The notes beneath the pieces are model-generated. The model ran no database searches and was not told the origin of the DNA. It saw nothing but the letters and a program-made list of their open reading frames with translations. DNA of 64,000 nt from Martinezella tropici. Its GTDB lineage: Bacteria > Pseudomonadota > Alphaproteobacteria > Rhizobiales > Rhizobiaceae. Positions 45,525 to 53,756 of this stretch are shown here, one piece after another; within the stretch, counting starts at the first letter, position 1; every line of letters starts with the position of its first letter. Position numbers and translations under genes: made by a program. The stretch is from the NCBI RefSeq assembly GCF_003287875.1, contig NZ_QMKK01000044.1, positions 1 to 64,000 of the forward strand, given 5' to 3'.

Positions 45525-45540
45525 GGATTGGAGTGGAACG

Positions 45541-45698
45541 GACCGCGAAGCGGTCACCTCCCCCTTGAGGGGGGAGGTCGCGCGGAACGCGCGGGTGGGG
45601 GTGATGCTCCGGGCGCATAGCGCTGCCGTTTTCGCACGAGGAGGGATCACCCCACCCCGGACCTTCGGTCCGACCCTCCCCCTCAAGGGGAGGGTGTC
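45541..45698. repeat. RIME-like palindromic repeat inside the operon
   Basis: Begins GACCGCGAAGCGGTC and includes CCTCCCCCTTGAGGGGGGAGG, GTGGGGGTGAT with its complement ATCACCCCACCC (45646-45657), GGACCTTCGGTCC and CCCTCCCCCTCAAGGGGAGGG. It fills the entire gap between the mutarotase and oxidoreductase genes, and its last arm holds GGGGAGGG just before the GTG start of the latter. Confidence 0.75.
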
Positions 45699-46772
45699 GT
45701 GACCTTCGATCCCAAATCCTTGCGCCAATGGTGGCCGATGCCGTCGCATCCTCGCTCCATCGTGATCTTCGGTGCCGGCAGCATCGTCGGCGACGCGCAT
45801 CTTCCGGCTCATAAGCAAGCCGGCTTTCCGGTCGCAGGTCTTTACGATCCGAACGCCGAGAAGGCGGCGGCGCTGGCTGCTCGATGGGGCATTCGAGTTT
45901 TCGCCTCCGAAGCGGAGGCCCTTGCCGTCGAGGGCGCGATCTTCGATCTGGCGACGCCGCCGGCAGCGCATGCGACGATCCTTTCGAAATTGCCGCGCGG
46001 TTCCTTCGCGCTGATCCAGAAGCCGATGGGCAGTGATCTTGCCGGCGCCTCGGAAATCCTGCGGATCTGCCGCGAGCGGGATATCAAGGCGGCCGTCAAC
46101 TTCCAGCTTCGCTTCGCGCCGATGATGCTGGCGCTCTACGATGCGGTGAACAAGGGCTATCTCGGCGAGGTCGTCGATTTCGACGCATGGCTGGCGCTTG
46201 CAACACCCTGGGGGCTCTGGCCGTTCCTGAAAGGCCTGCCGCGGATCGAGATCGCCATGCACTCGATCCACTATCTCGATTTCATTCGCGGCTTGCTCGG
46301 CAATCCGCGGGGCATTCATGCCAAGACCATCGGCCATCCCAATCACGATGTCGCGCAGACGCGGACGGCGGCGATCCTCGATTATGGCGACAAGGTTCGC
46401 TGCGTACTCTCGGTCAATCACGACCATGATTTCGGCCGCAAGTTCCAGGCCTGCGAGTTTCGCATTTCCGGCACCAAGGGCGCTGCCTACGTCAAGCTCG
46501 GCGTCAATCTCGACTATCCCAGTGGCGAGCCGGACGAGCTTTGGATCCGCCCTGCCGGCGGCAGCGATTGGGTCGAGGTCAAGCTGGAGGGCGCCTGGTT
46601 CCCGGATGCCTTCGTCAATCGCATGGCCAACCTGCAGCGCTTCGCATCCGGTGAGGATCAAGAGCTGATCGGCTCGGTCGAGGATGCCTGGCAGACCATG
46701 GCGCTCGTCGAGGCCGCCTATCAGTCTAGCACCTTGCCGGCGACACCGATCGCGGAACTTCCAAAGGTTTGA
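45699..46772 (+). CDS. Gfo/Idh/MocA-family oxidoreductase
   Basis: A 357-aa NAD(P)-dependent sugar oxidoreductase. Rossmann motif IVIFGAGSIVGDAH near residue 20, substrate-site IQKPMGSDLAGA (K-P motif) near 105, and IEIAMHSIHYLDF with the catalytic-type His. The start is GTG 45699 (MTFDPKSLRQWW), whose only good Shine-Dalgarno (GGGGAGG) is provided by the preceding repeat; ATG 45738 would lack one. It probably oxidises a sugar or its lactone precursor. Confidence 0.85.
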   Translation: MTFDPKSLRQWWPMPSHPRSIVIFGAGSIVGDAHLPAHKQAGFPVAGLYDPNAEKAAALAARWGIRVFASEAEALAVEGAIFDLATPPAAHATILSKLPRGSFALIQKPMGSDLAGASEILRICRERDIKAAVNFQLRFAPMMLALYDAVNKGYLGEVVDFDAWLALATPWGLWPFLKGLPRIEIAMHSIHYLDFIRGLLGNPRGIHAKTIGHPNHDVAQTRTAAILDYGDKVRCVLSVNHDHDFGRKFQACEFRISGTKGAAYVKLGVNLDYPSGEPDELWIRPAGGSDWVEVKLEGAWFPDAFVNRMANLQRFASGEDQELIGSVEDAWQTMALVEAAYQSSTLPATPIAELPKV

Positions 46773-46775
46773 GGA

Positions 46776-47237
46776 ATGGCAGAGCAAACCATCTATTTCG
46801 AGGACTACGAACTCGGCCATGTCAGGGTGAGCACGGGACGGACGATCACCGAAACCGATTTCGTTGTCCATGCCGGCCATACCGGCGATTTCTTCCCGCA
46901 TCACATGGATGCCGAGTTCGCCAAGACCTTGCCCGGCGGCCAGCGCATCGCGCATGGCACGATGATCTTTGCGATCGGCGTCGGACTGACGGCCTCGCTC
47001 ATCAATCCCGTCGCCTTTTCCTATGGCTACGACCGGCTCCGCTTCGTCCGCCCGGTACATATCGGCGATACGATCCGTACGCGCGTCACCATTTCAGCGA
47101 AGGAGGATGATCCGAAGCGTCCGGCGTCCGGCCGTGTGGTCGAACACTGTGAGGTGCTGAACCAGCGCGACGAAGTCGTGCTTGCCGCCGATCATATCCT
47201 CGTCGTTGAGCGTAAACCGGCAGCGGAGCAGGCATGA
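46776..47237 (+). CDS. MaoC-like dehydratase/hydratase
   Basis: A 153-aa hot-dog protein with YFEDYELGHVRVS and an intact hydratase segment GDFFPHHMD (Asp and His both present), then AFSYGYDRLRFVRPVHIGDT. It is a clear paralogue of the protein at 37230-37784, which lacks the His. It starts 3 bp after the oxidoreductase and overlaps the next gene by 4 bp. A CoA- or ACP-linked enoyl hydratase is the family role. Confidence 0.87.
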   Translation: MAEQTIYFEDYELGHVRVSTGRTITETDFVVHAGHTGDFFPHHMDAEFAKTLPGGQRIAHGTMIFAIGVGLTASLINPVAFSYGYDRLRFVRPVHIGDTIRTRVTISAKEDDPKRPASGRVVEHCEVLNQRDEVVLAADHILVVERKPAAEQA

Positions 47238-48367
47238 TGGCGAAGCTGAAGGGAATGACCTGGTCGCATCCGCGCGGCTACGATCCGATGATCGCCTGCT
47301 CGAAGGTGTGGCGGGAAAAGACCGGCGTCGAGATCGGCTGGGAAAAGCGGTCGCTGCAGGATTTCGAGACCTATCCGGTGGAAGAACTTGCCGCCCGATA
47401 CGACCTCATCGTCATCGATCACCCGCATGTTGGCCAGATCACCCGCGAGACCTGCCTGCTGCCGCTCGACGACGCTGAACATGCGGATGAAATCGCGGCG
47501 ATCGCAGCCGGCACCGTTGGGCGCTCCTATCAAAGCTACAATTGGCAGGGGCGTCAATGGGCCTTTCCGCTCGATGCGGCAACACAGGTGCAGGCCTATC
47601 GACCCGACCGCCTGAACGCGCCGGTCAAGGATCTTGCCGACTTCGTCACGCTCGCCCAGGAAGGCAGGGCGATCCTGCCGATGCGGCCGCCGCATTCGCT
47701 GATGACCTTTATCACGCTGGCTGCCCACCTCGGCACGCCCTGCAGCATCGAGGGACCGGATTTCATCGCGAAAGCGGACGGCGAAGCGGTGCTTGACTGG
47801 ATAGCGCGGCTCGTCGCCGGCATGGATGTCCGCTGCTGTGAGATGGACCCGATTGCCGTCCTCGACCTGATGGGCCAGCCCGACAGCCGGTATGTCGCGG
47901 CGCCCTTCATCTACGGTTACGTCAATTATTCTTTTGCGGGCTTCAGGCCGGCGCGGATCGCCTTTGCGGATATGCCTGTCATCGACGGCCGCGTGCCGAA
48001 CGGCTCGGCGCTTGGCGGTACGGGCATTGCCGTCTCGGCGCACACGCAGGCCCCGGAAGAGGCAAAGGCTTTCGCACGCTGGATCGCCGGTGGGCCGGTG
48101 CAGGCGGGCATTTATGCCAGCGGAAACGGCCAGCCCGGCCACGCCGACGCCTGGATCAGCGATGCGGTCAATACGCCGGCCCTTGATTTTTACCGCAGTA
48201 CCCGGGCGACGCTGGAAGGCGCCTATGTGCGGCCGCGGCACGACGGCTACATGGCATTTCAAAGCGACGCATCCGCAGTGATTAGCGATGGACTGCGAAC
48301 CGGAGAGCGGCATACAGTCCTCATCGACAAGCTGAACCGCCGTTTCGCGCAGTCCTTCGAAGCTTAG
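47234..48367 (+). CDS. Solute-binding-protein-like protein without a signal peptide
   Basis: A 377-aa protein with the layout of family 1 binding proteins (GMTWSHPRGYDPMIACSKVW; YDLIVIDHPHVGQITRETCL; ALGGTGIAVSAHTQAPEEAK), but the fold starts within 8 residues of the N-terminus. No signal peptide, lipobox or membrane helix is present and no upstream in-frame start could supply one, because the gene overlaps the preceding coding region. It is therefore probably cytoplasmic. Coupled to the MaoC gene by a 4-bp overlap. Role unknown. Confidence 0.75.
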   Translation: MMAKLKGMTWSHPRGYDPMIACSKVWREKTGVEIGWEKRSLQDFETYPVEELAARYDLIVIDHPHVGQITRETCLLPLDDAEHADEIAAIAAGTVGRSYQSYNWQGRQWAFPLDAATQVQAYRPDRLNAPVKDLADFVTLAQEGRAILPMRPPHSLMTFITLAAHLGTPCSIEGPDFIAKADGEAVLDWIARLVAGMDVRCCEMDPIAVLDLMGQPDSRYVAAPFIYGYVNYSFAGFRPARIAFADMPVIDGRVPNGSALGGTGIAVSAHTQAPEEAKAFARWIAGGPVQAGIYASGNGQPGHADAWISDAVNTPALDFYRSTRATLEGAYVRPRHDGYMAFQSDASAVISDGLRTGERHTVLIDKLNRRFAQSFEA

Positions 48368-48474
48368 CGTGAGGCTGCGCCAACTGATTGTTATTGCATG
48401 ATCTTATCCGAAATGCCGGCTACAGAGCCGGCGAAGTGGATGAGGTCATGATCCCGGAGGAAAGGATCAGGATT

Positions 48475-49206
48475 ATGGGTCACGGGTTGGAAGGCAAGAA
48501 GGTCGTCATCACGGCGGCGGGGCAGGGGATCGGCCGGGCTTCGGCCGAGCGCTTCATCTCGCTTGGCGCGCATGTCTACGCCACCGACATCAACGAGCAG
48601 ACGCTCTCGACGTTGGAAGGCGCCAGCAAGCATGTGCTGAATGTGCTTGACGGCGCCGCCGTCAAGGCTTTCTCGCAAGAGGTCGGCCCTATCGACGTGC
48701 TCTTCAACTGTGCCGGCTTTGTCCATGCCGGCACGATCCTTGATTGCGAGGAGAAGGATTGGGATGTCTCCTTCAACCTCAACGCCAAGGCGATGTACAC
48801 GACCTGCCGGACCTTCTTGCCGGGCATGCTGGAGAAGGGCAAGGGCTCGATCGTCAACATGGCTTCGGTCGCTTCCAGCGTGAAAGGCGTGCCCAACCGC
48901 TTCGCCTATTGCGCCTCGAAGGCTGCCGTTATCGGGCTCACCAAGTCGATCGCTGCCGATTTCGTTGCGAAGGGCATCCGCGCCAATGCGATATGCCCCG
49001 GCACGGTCGACAGCCCCTCGCTGCATGAGCGGCTCAGGGCAACCGGCGACTATGACAAGGCAATGAAGGATTTCATCGCCCGCCAGCCGATGGGCCGCAT
49101 CGCGACCGCCGAAGAGATCGCCGCTCTGGTGACCTATCTGGCCGGTGATGAGGCGGGCTTCACGACGGGTCAGATCCACGTCATCGACGGCGGCTGGACG
49201 GGCTGA
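48475..49206 (+). CDS. SDR-family dehydrogenase
   Basis: A 243-aa short-chain dehydrogenase. NAD motif ITAAGQGIGRASAERF (TGxxxGIG-like), NCAGFVHAGTIL, catalytic Ser in NMASVASSVKG, Y-x3-K in FAYCASKAAVIGLTKS, and an N-terminal MGHGLEGKKVV. Similar in type to 2-keto-3-deoxy-L-fuconate dehydrogenase and other sugar-acid SDRs. ATG 48475 follows GGAAAGGATCAGG. An intrinsic terminator follows. Confidence 0.88.
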   Translation: MGHGLEGKKVVITAAGQGIGRASAERFISLGAHVYATDINEQTLSTLEGASKHVLNVLDGAAVKAFSQEVGPIDVLFNCAGFVHAGTILDCEEKDWDVSFNLNAKAMYTTCRTFLPGMLEKGKGSIVNMASVASSVKGVPNRFAYCASKAAVIGLTKSIAADFVAKGIRANAICPGTVDSPSLHERLRATGDYDKAMKDFIARQPMGRIATAEEIAALVTYLAGDEAGFTTGQIHVIDGGWTG

Positions 49207-49224
49207 GGCTTCCTTGTCGCAATT

Positions 49225-49257
49225 GGAGACCTCGTGTTGCGAGGCCTCCTTTTATTT
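49225..49257 (+). terminator. Intrinsic terminator closing the rightward operon
   Basis: GGAGACCTCG (49225-49234) pairs with CGAGGCCTCC (49240-49249), one A-C mismatch, followed by TTTTATTT. Confidence 0.8.
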
Positions 49258-49312
49258 GCCACTCTCGTTTGCGAATCGGTTTGTAACGGCGATTTGCGAT
49301 CAGGAGAGCGGC

Positions 49313-49987
49313 ATGGATGCGAACGGATTTTTGCATCGTTCCAGAGGTCTCGTGCTGTGGCGCAAGCACCATGTGATCGTGATCTCCGTGCTTGCCGGTA
49401 TCGCCGTCTTCCTGTTTCTGACATCACGTGATCTCAATGCCAGCAACCTGCTGATCGCCTGGGACACGACCGCCGTCGTCTTTATCGTCTATAGCCTCTA
49501 TCGGATGCTGACGGCCAATGCGCTTCGCATCCGCAAGCGCTCGGCCGACCTCGATTTTTCGGATGGATTCCTGCTTTTCCTGTCGATCGCGGCGGCAATC
49601 GCCAGCATTGGTGGCATTGCGCTGGATCTGCTTGGCGTCAAGGACGCCTCACCCGAAGTCGCTTTCTACCGCGTGATGATGGCGATCGTGACGATCCTGA
49701 TTTCATGGACCTTCCTGCATACCCTGTTCACCATCCACTATGCGCATCGGTTCTATAGCATTCCGGGCAAGGGGCAGGGATTGAAATTCGCCGAGCCGGT
49801 GGAGGAACCGATCTATTGGGATTTCCTCTATTTCTCCTTCACCATCGGCGTTGCTGCGCAGACGGCCGATATCGGCGTTTCCACCGTTTCGATGCGTAAG
49901 CTCGTGCTTCTGCACGCCATCCTCTCGTTCCTGTTCAACACGACGATCCTGGCGCTTGCGATAAATGTCGGGGCGAGCCTGATCTAG
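49313..49987 (+). CDS. DUF1345 membrane protein
   Basis: A 224-aa inner-membrane protein with about six hydrophobic segments (HHVIVISVLAGIAVFLFLTS; IAWDTTAVVFIVYSLYRML; GFLLFLSIAAAIASIGGIAL; MMAIVTILISWTFLHTLFTI). HYAHRFYS and the tail AILSFLFNTTILALAINVG are typical of DUF1345. ATG 49313 follows AGGAGAGCGGC. Function unknown. Confidence 0.8.
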   Translation: MDANGFLHRSRGLVLWRKHHVIVISVLAGIAVFLFLTSRDLNASNLLIAWDTTAVVFIVYSLYRMLTANALRIRKRSADLDFSDGFLLFLSIAAAIASIGGIALDLLGVKDASPEVAFYRVMMAIVTILISWTFLHTLFTIHYAHRFYSIPGKGQGLKFAEPVEEPIYWDFLYFSFTIGVAAQTADIGVSTVSMRKLVLLHAILSFLFNTTILALAINVGASLI

Positions 49988-50019
49988 GCCCGCCCCCGAT
50001 GCACCGATGATCCCTGTCG

Positions 50020-50193
50020 TCAAACGACGGCGTTGCCGGCCATCACGGCCAGGATCAGGAACACCAGGAAGATGATCAGGAAGATAGCGAAGAGAACACG
50101 CGCAATGGTTGCGGTTGCCGCCGATACCCCCGAAAAACCGAAAAAGCCGCTGATCAGCGAAATCACAAAGAAAATGAGAGCCCATTTCAGCAT
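50020..50193 (-). CDS. UPF0391 (DUF1328) small membrane protein
   Basis: A 57-aa protein, MLKWALIFFVISLISGFFGF onward, with two hydrophobic helices and ending LAVMAGNAVV. Matches the short UPF0391 family, often linked to envelope stress. AGGAG precedes the ATG. A stress-sigma-like promoter lies 33-58 bp upstream. Confidence 0.87.
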   Translation of the reverse strand: MLKWALIFFVISLISGFFGFSGVSAATATIARVLFAIFLIIFLVFLILAVMAGNAVV

Positions 50194-50225
50194 TTAGCAA
50201 TCTCCTCTGCGTTGTACTTGTTGAA

Positions 50226-50251
50226 GACGCGGGAGGAGGGTGATTTGTTCC
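50226..50251 (-). promoter_or_regulatory. EcfG-like general-stress promoter upstream of UPF0391
   Basis: On the minus strand GGAAC (50251-50247), 17 nt, then CGTC (50229-50226). The alphaproteobacterial EcfG/RpoE2 consensus is GGAAC-N16/17-CGTT, so one mismatch. Confidence 0.45.
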
Positions 50252-50300
50252 GAGGGCGGTTGGGTTTTGACGACGGCTCTGGAATTGTGGGGAGTGTGGC

Positions 50301-50487
50301 ACCCCCCTCTGTCACTTCGTGACATCTCCCCCACAAGGGGGGAGATTGGTAACTTGCAGCGCTGCCATTGCAAAACAATGAGCATCGTATCGGCTGGGCT
50401 ATTATGCTTTATCTTACGGACTGAATGATGCGCTCCAACGATCTCCCCCCTTGTGGGGGAGATGTCCCGAAAAGGACAGAGGGGGGT
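50301..50487. repeat. RIME-like palindromic repeat (type A)
   Basis: Left arm 50301-50346 and right arm 50441-50487 are inverted copies (CATCTCCCCCACAAGGGG core, GTCACTTCGTGAC or GTCCCGAAAAGGAC hairpins). Same family as 33244-33436. It occupies most of the 342-bp gap between UPF0391 and the aldehyde dehydrogenase gene; nothing else is seen there besides the stress promoter. Confidence 0.75.
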
Positions 50488-50535
50488 ACAGCGGGGCCCC
50501 AAACTCAGGAAGGCTGGTTTGCGTCAAACCTCCCG

Positions 50536-51963
50536 TCACCCATGATTGATCATCACATGCCGGACGGCTGTATAGTCTTCGATAGCGTAGACTGACATAT
50601 CCTTGCCGTAGCCGGATTGCTTGAGCCCGCCATGCGGCATTTCGTTGACCAGCATGAAGTGGGTGTTGATCCAGGTGCAGCCATATTGCAGCCGTGCCGC
50701 CGTCTGCATGCCGCGGCTGATGTCCTTGGTCCAGACCGAGGAGGCCAGCCCGTAGTCGCTGTCGTTGGCCCAGGTAACGGCATCCTCGGCATTGGTGAAG
50801 CGCGTCACCGAGACCACAGGGCCGAAAACTTCGCGGCGGACGATCTCGTCATCCTGCGTAGCGCCGGCGACGACGGTCGGGGCATAGAAGAAGCCGCGCT
50901 CGCCGGAAATCTTGCCGCCGGTGGTGATCTCCATGTGCTTGTGTTCGGCGGCGCGGGTGACGAAGCTTTCGACGCGGTCGCGCTGGCGCTTGGAGATCAG
51001 CGGGCCGATTTCGTTCTCAGTGTCGTCAGCGAGGTTGAACTTGATGCTTGACACGGCTGACGTCAGATCCGCGACGAAGTTGTCATAGACTTTTGCGTCG
51101 GCATAGATGCGGCAGGCAGCGGTGCAGTCCTGGCCGGCATTGTAGTAACCGAAGGTGCGGATGCCGGCGACCACGGCGTCGATATCGGCATCGTCGAAGA
51201 CGATGACGGGAGCCTTGCCGCCGAGCTCGAGATGCGTGCGCTTGACCGTCTTGGCCGCAGCCTGCAGGACCTTCTTGCCGGTAGCGACATCGCCGGTGAT
51301 GGAAACCATGCTGATCTTCGGATGGTTGATCAGCGCATTGCCGACGCTCTCGCCGCGGCCGAGGATGACGTTGACGACGCCCTCGGGAAGGATATCAGCA
51401 AGCAGCTTCGCCATCTTCAGCGCCGTCAGCGGCGTCTGCTCGGAAGGCTTGAAGACGACGGTGTTGCCACCGGCAATGGCTGGCGCCAGCTTCCAGGCCA
51501 TCATCATCAGCGGATAGTTCCAAGGCGCGATGGAGCCCACGATGCCGATCGGATCGCGGCGGATCATCGAGGTATGGCCGGGCAGATACTCGCCGGCGAC
51601 AGGGCCGTGCAGGTTGCGCACGGCGCCGGCAAAGAAGCGGTAGCAGTCGACAATCGCCGGGATCTCATCATTGAGCACGGCGTTGATCGGCTTGCCGCAG
51701 TTCAGCGCTTCCAGGGCTGCGAAACCTTCGGCATCGCGCTCGATGGCATCGGCGATCTTGAGGAGATAGGCCGAACGCTGGCTTGGCGTCATCTGCGACC
51801 AGCTCGTGAACGCCTTTTCGGCAGCATCGACGGCGGCATCGATCTGCCCGAGCGAGGCCTCGGGCAAGTTGAGCACCGTCTCGCCTGTCTTCGGGTTGAG
51901 GACGCGTTCTTCCGTTTCCGTGCCGGCTTCGAAGCGGGAGCCGATCAGCATTTGAGTATCCAT
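50536..51963 (-). CDS. patD: Gamma-aminobutyraldehyde dehydrogenase-like aldehyde dehydrogenase
   Basis: A 475-aa NAD-dependent aldehyde dehydrogenase. GSIAPWNYPLMMMAWKLAPA, general base Glu in LELGGKAPVIVF (about 246), nucleophile Cys in AGQDCTAACR (about 280) and EVFGPVVSVTRF are all intact. The sequence and its position behind a spermidine/putrescine-type importer fit PatD/YdcW, which converts 4-aminobutanal to GABA in putrescine breakdown. It starts 13 bp after the permease. Confidence 0.85.
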   Translation of the reverse strand: MDTQMLIGSRFEAGTETEERVLNPKTGETVLNLPEASLGQIDAAVDAAEKAFTSWSQMTPSQRSAYLLKIADAIERDAEGFAALEALNCGKPINAVLNDEIPAIVDCYRFFAGAVRNLHGPVAGEYLPGHTSMIRRDPIGIVGSIAPWNYPLMMMAWKLAPAIAGGNTVVFKPSEQTPLTALKMAKLLADILPEGVVNVILGRGESVGNALINHPKISMVSITGDVATGKKVLQAAAKTVKRTHLELGGKAPVIVFDDADIDAVVAGIRTFGYYNAGQDCTAACRIYADAKVYDNFVADLTSAVSSIKFNLADDTENEIGPLISKRQRDRVESFVTRAAEHKHMEITTGGKISGERGFFYAPTVVAGATQDDEIVRREVFGPVVSVTRFTNAEDAVTWANDSDYGLASSVWTKDISRGMQTAARLQYGCTWINTHFMLVNEMPHGGLKQSGYGKDMSVYAIEDYTAVRHVMINHG

Positions 51964-51976
51964 TATTCTCTCCCTT

Positions 51977-52792
51977 TCATTTGCCGCCGCCGGCGATCTG
52001 ATCGCCGTCGCGGGTGAGATAGTAGGCTGCCAGGATTGGCAGGAAAGTGACGAGCACGACGACCATGGCGACGACGTTGGTCACCGGTCGCTGGCGCGGA
52101 CGGATGAGTTCCTCCAGCATCCAGATCGGCAAGGTCATCTGCTGGCCACCGGTGAAGGTGGTGACGATGACTTCATCGAAGGACAGTGCGAAGGCAAGCA
52201 TGCCGCCGGCAAGCAGCGCCGTGCCGATATTCGGCAGGACGATGTGGCGGAAGGTCTGGAAGCCATCGGCGCCGAGATCCATCGAAGCCTCGATGAGCGA
52301 GCCGGAGGTTCGGCGGAAACGGGCGACGGCATTATTATAGACAACGACGACGCAGAAGGTGGCATGGCCGAGAATGATCGTCCAGACCGAGAAGGGGATG
52401 TCGAACAGGCTGAAGGCGGAGCGCAGCGCAATGCCGGTGATGATGCCGGGCAGCGCGATGGGCAGGATGACCAAGAGCGAGATCGCCTCGCGGCCGAAGA
52501 ATTTCGTCTGGCTGACGGCGGCGGCGCAGAGTGTGCCGAGGATCAATGCGATGATGGTGGCGATGGTCGCGACCTGCACCGACAGTGCCAGCGCCGACCA
52601 GACATCCGGCCTGTTCCAGGCGATGCCGAACCATTGCAGGGTCAGCCCCGGCGGTGGCCACTGATAGCTCTTTTCTTCTGTCGTGAAGGCATAGACGAAG
52701 ATCAGCAGGATCGGCAGATGCAGGAAGAGGAGGCCGCCAGCGGCTGCGATCTTCAGAGGCAAGGAGGCGCGTTGGCCACGATCAGAGCGCAT
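51977..52792 (-). CDS. Polyamine-type ABC transporter permease (PotC/YdcV-like)
   Basis: A 271-aa permease with N-terminal helix AAAGGLLFLHLPILLIFVYA and EAA-type loop SSLIEASMDLGADGFQTFRH (SGSLIEASMDLGADG). It overlaps the partner permease gene by 11 bp. The short PotC-type N-terminus and the loop sequence LIEASMDLGA are typical of the polyamine importer family. Confidence 0.88.
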   Translation of the reverse strand: MRSDRGQRASLPLKIAAAGGLLFLHLPILLIFVYAFTTEEKSYQWPPPGLTLQWFGIAWNRPDVWSALALSVQVATIATIIALILGTLCAAAVSQTKFFGREAISLLVILPIALPGIITGIALRSAFSLFDIPFSVWTIILGHATFCVVVVYNNAVARFRRTSGSLIEASMDLGADGFQTFRHIVLPNIGTALLAGGMLAFALSFDEVIVTTFTGGQQMTLPIWMLEELIRPRQRPVTNVVAMVVVLVTFLPILAAYYLTRDGDQIAGGGK

Positions 52793-53756
52793 CGAAAGCT
52801 CCCTGCTTTTTGGCGATCCAGAGATAGATGGCCATGATGACGATCGGCACGACCGAGAAGGCGGCGGCCAGCGGTACGTTGCCGGCAGTTCCCTGCTGCG
52901 TATAGACGGCCTGGCCGATGAAGAGGCGCGAGGAGCCGATGATCTGCGGGATGATGTAATCGCCTAATGTCAGCGAGAAGGTGAAGATGGAGCCGGCGAC
53001 GACGCCCGGCAAAGCGAGCGGCAGCAGAACCGTGCGGAAGGTCTGGTTCGGCGTCGCGCCGAGATCCGAGGAGGCTTCCAGCAGGTTCGCCGGCACGCGC
53101 TCAAGTGCTGCCTGCGTCGGCAGAATCATATAGGGCAGCCAGATATAGACGAAAACGAGAAAGGTGCCGATGTAGCTCACGGAGAGCGAGTTGCCGCCGA
53201 TGATCGGCAAGGCAAGCACGCCGTCGAGCAGCCAGCCGAGATGCAGTTTGTCGAAGATCCAGGTGAGGATGCCTTCCTTGGCGAGGATCAGCTTCCAGGC
53301 ATAGACCTTGACGAGATAGCTCGACCAGAGCGGCAGCATGACGCCGAGATAGAACAGCGCCTTCCATTTTCCCTGGGCATAGCGCGCGGCGTAATAGGCG
53401 ATAGGGAAGGCGACGAAGGCGGATGCGACGGTCACGAGGGCGGCCATCACGACCGTGCGCAGGATGATATCGAAATTCGCCGAGTTCAGCAGCTGGGCAT
53501 AGGTCGAGAGGGTGAATTCGTAGTTCACCATTCCCGAGAAGTCGTCGATCGAGAAGAAGCTCTGCAGCAAGAGCGCGATCAGCGAGCCGATATAGATGAT
53601 GCCGAGCCAGAGCAGCGGCGGCGTCAGCATCAGGAAGAGGAATAGTTTCGGGCGGCGCCAGAAGAGATCCGAGAGGCGGCCGAAGACGCCGCCGCGGCGC
53701 GGCAGGATCGAGGCCGGCGCCCGGCTCGACGAGGCGGGGAAGGCGGCGGCGTTCAT
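52782..53756 (-). CDS. Polyamine-type ABC transporter permease (PotB/YdcU-like)
   Basis: A 324-aa permease with an extra N-terminal segment (about 40 residues, Pro/Arg-rich, cytoplasmic), first helix LFLFLMLTPPLLWLGIIYIG, and EAA loop LLEASSDLGATPNQTFRTVL. Overlaps the ATPase stop by 4 bp (ATGA) and the next permease by 11 bp, so translationally coupled. Confidence 0.88.
   Translation of the reverse strand: MNAAAFPASSSRAPASILPRRGGVFGRLSDLFWRRPKLFLFLMLTPPLLWLGIIYIGSLIALLLQSFFSIDDFSGMVNYEFTLSTYAQLLNSANFDIILRTVVMAALVTVASAFVAFPIAYYAARYAQGKWKALFYLGVMLPLWSSYLVKVYAWKLILAKEGILTWIFDKLHLGWLLDGVLALPIIGGNSLSVSYIGTFLVFVYIWLPYMILPTQAALERVPANLLEASSDLGATPNQTFRTVLLPLALPGVVAGSIFTFSLTLGDYIIPQIIGSSRLFIGQAVYTQQGTAGNVPLAAAFSVVPIVIMAIYLWIAKKQGAFDAL

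Noticed and set aside
37817..49206. Firm assignment of the IclR locus to L-fucose or L-rhamnose degradation
   Set aside because: The enolase-family enzyme is too short for L-fuconate dehydratase, no aldolase is present, and the CoA-transferase/MaoC genes are unexplained.
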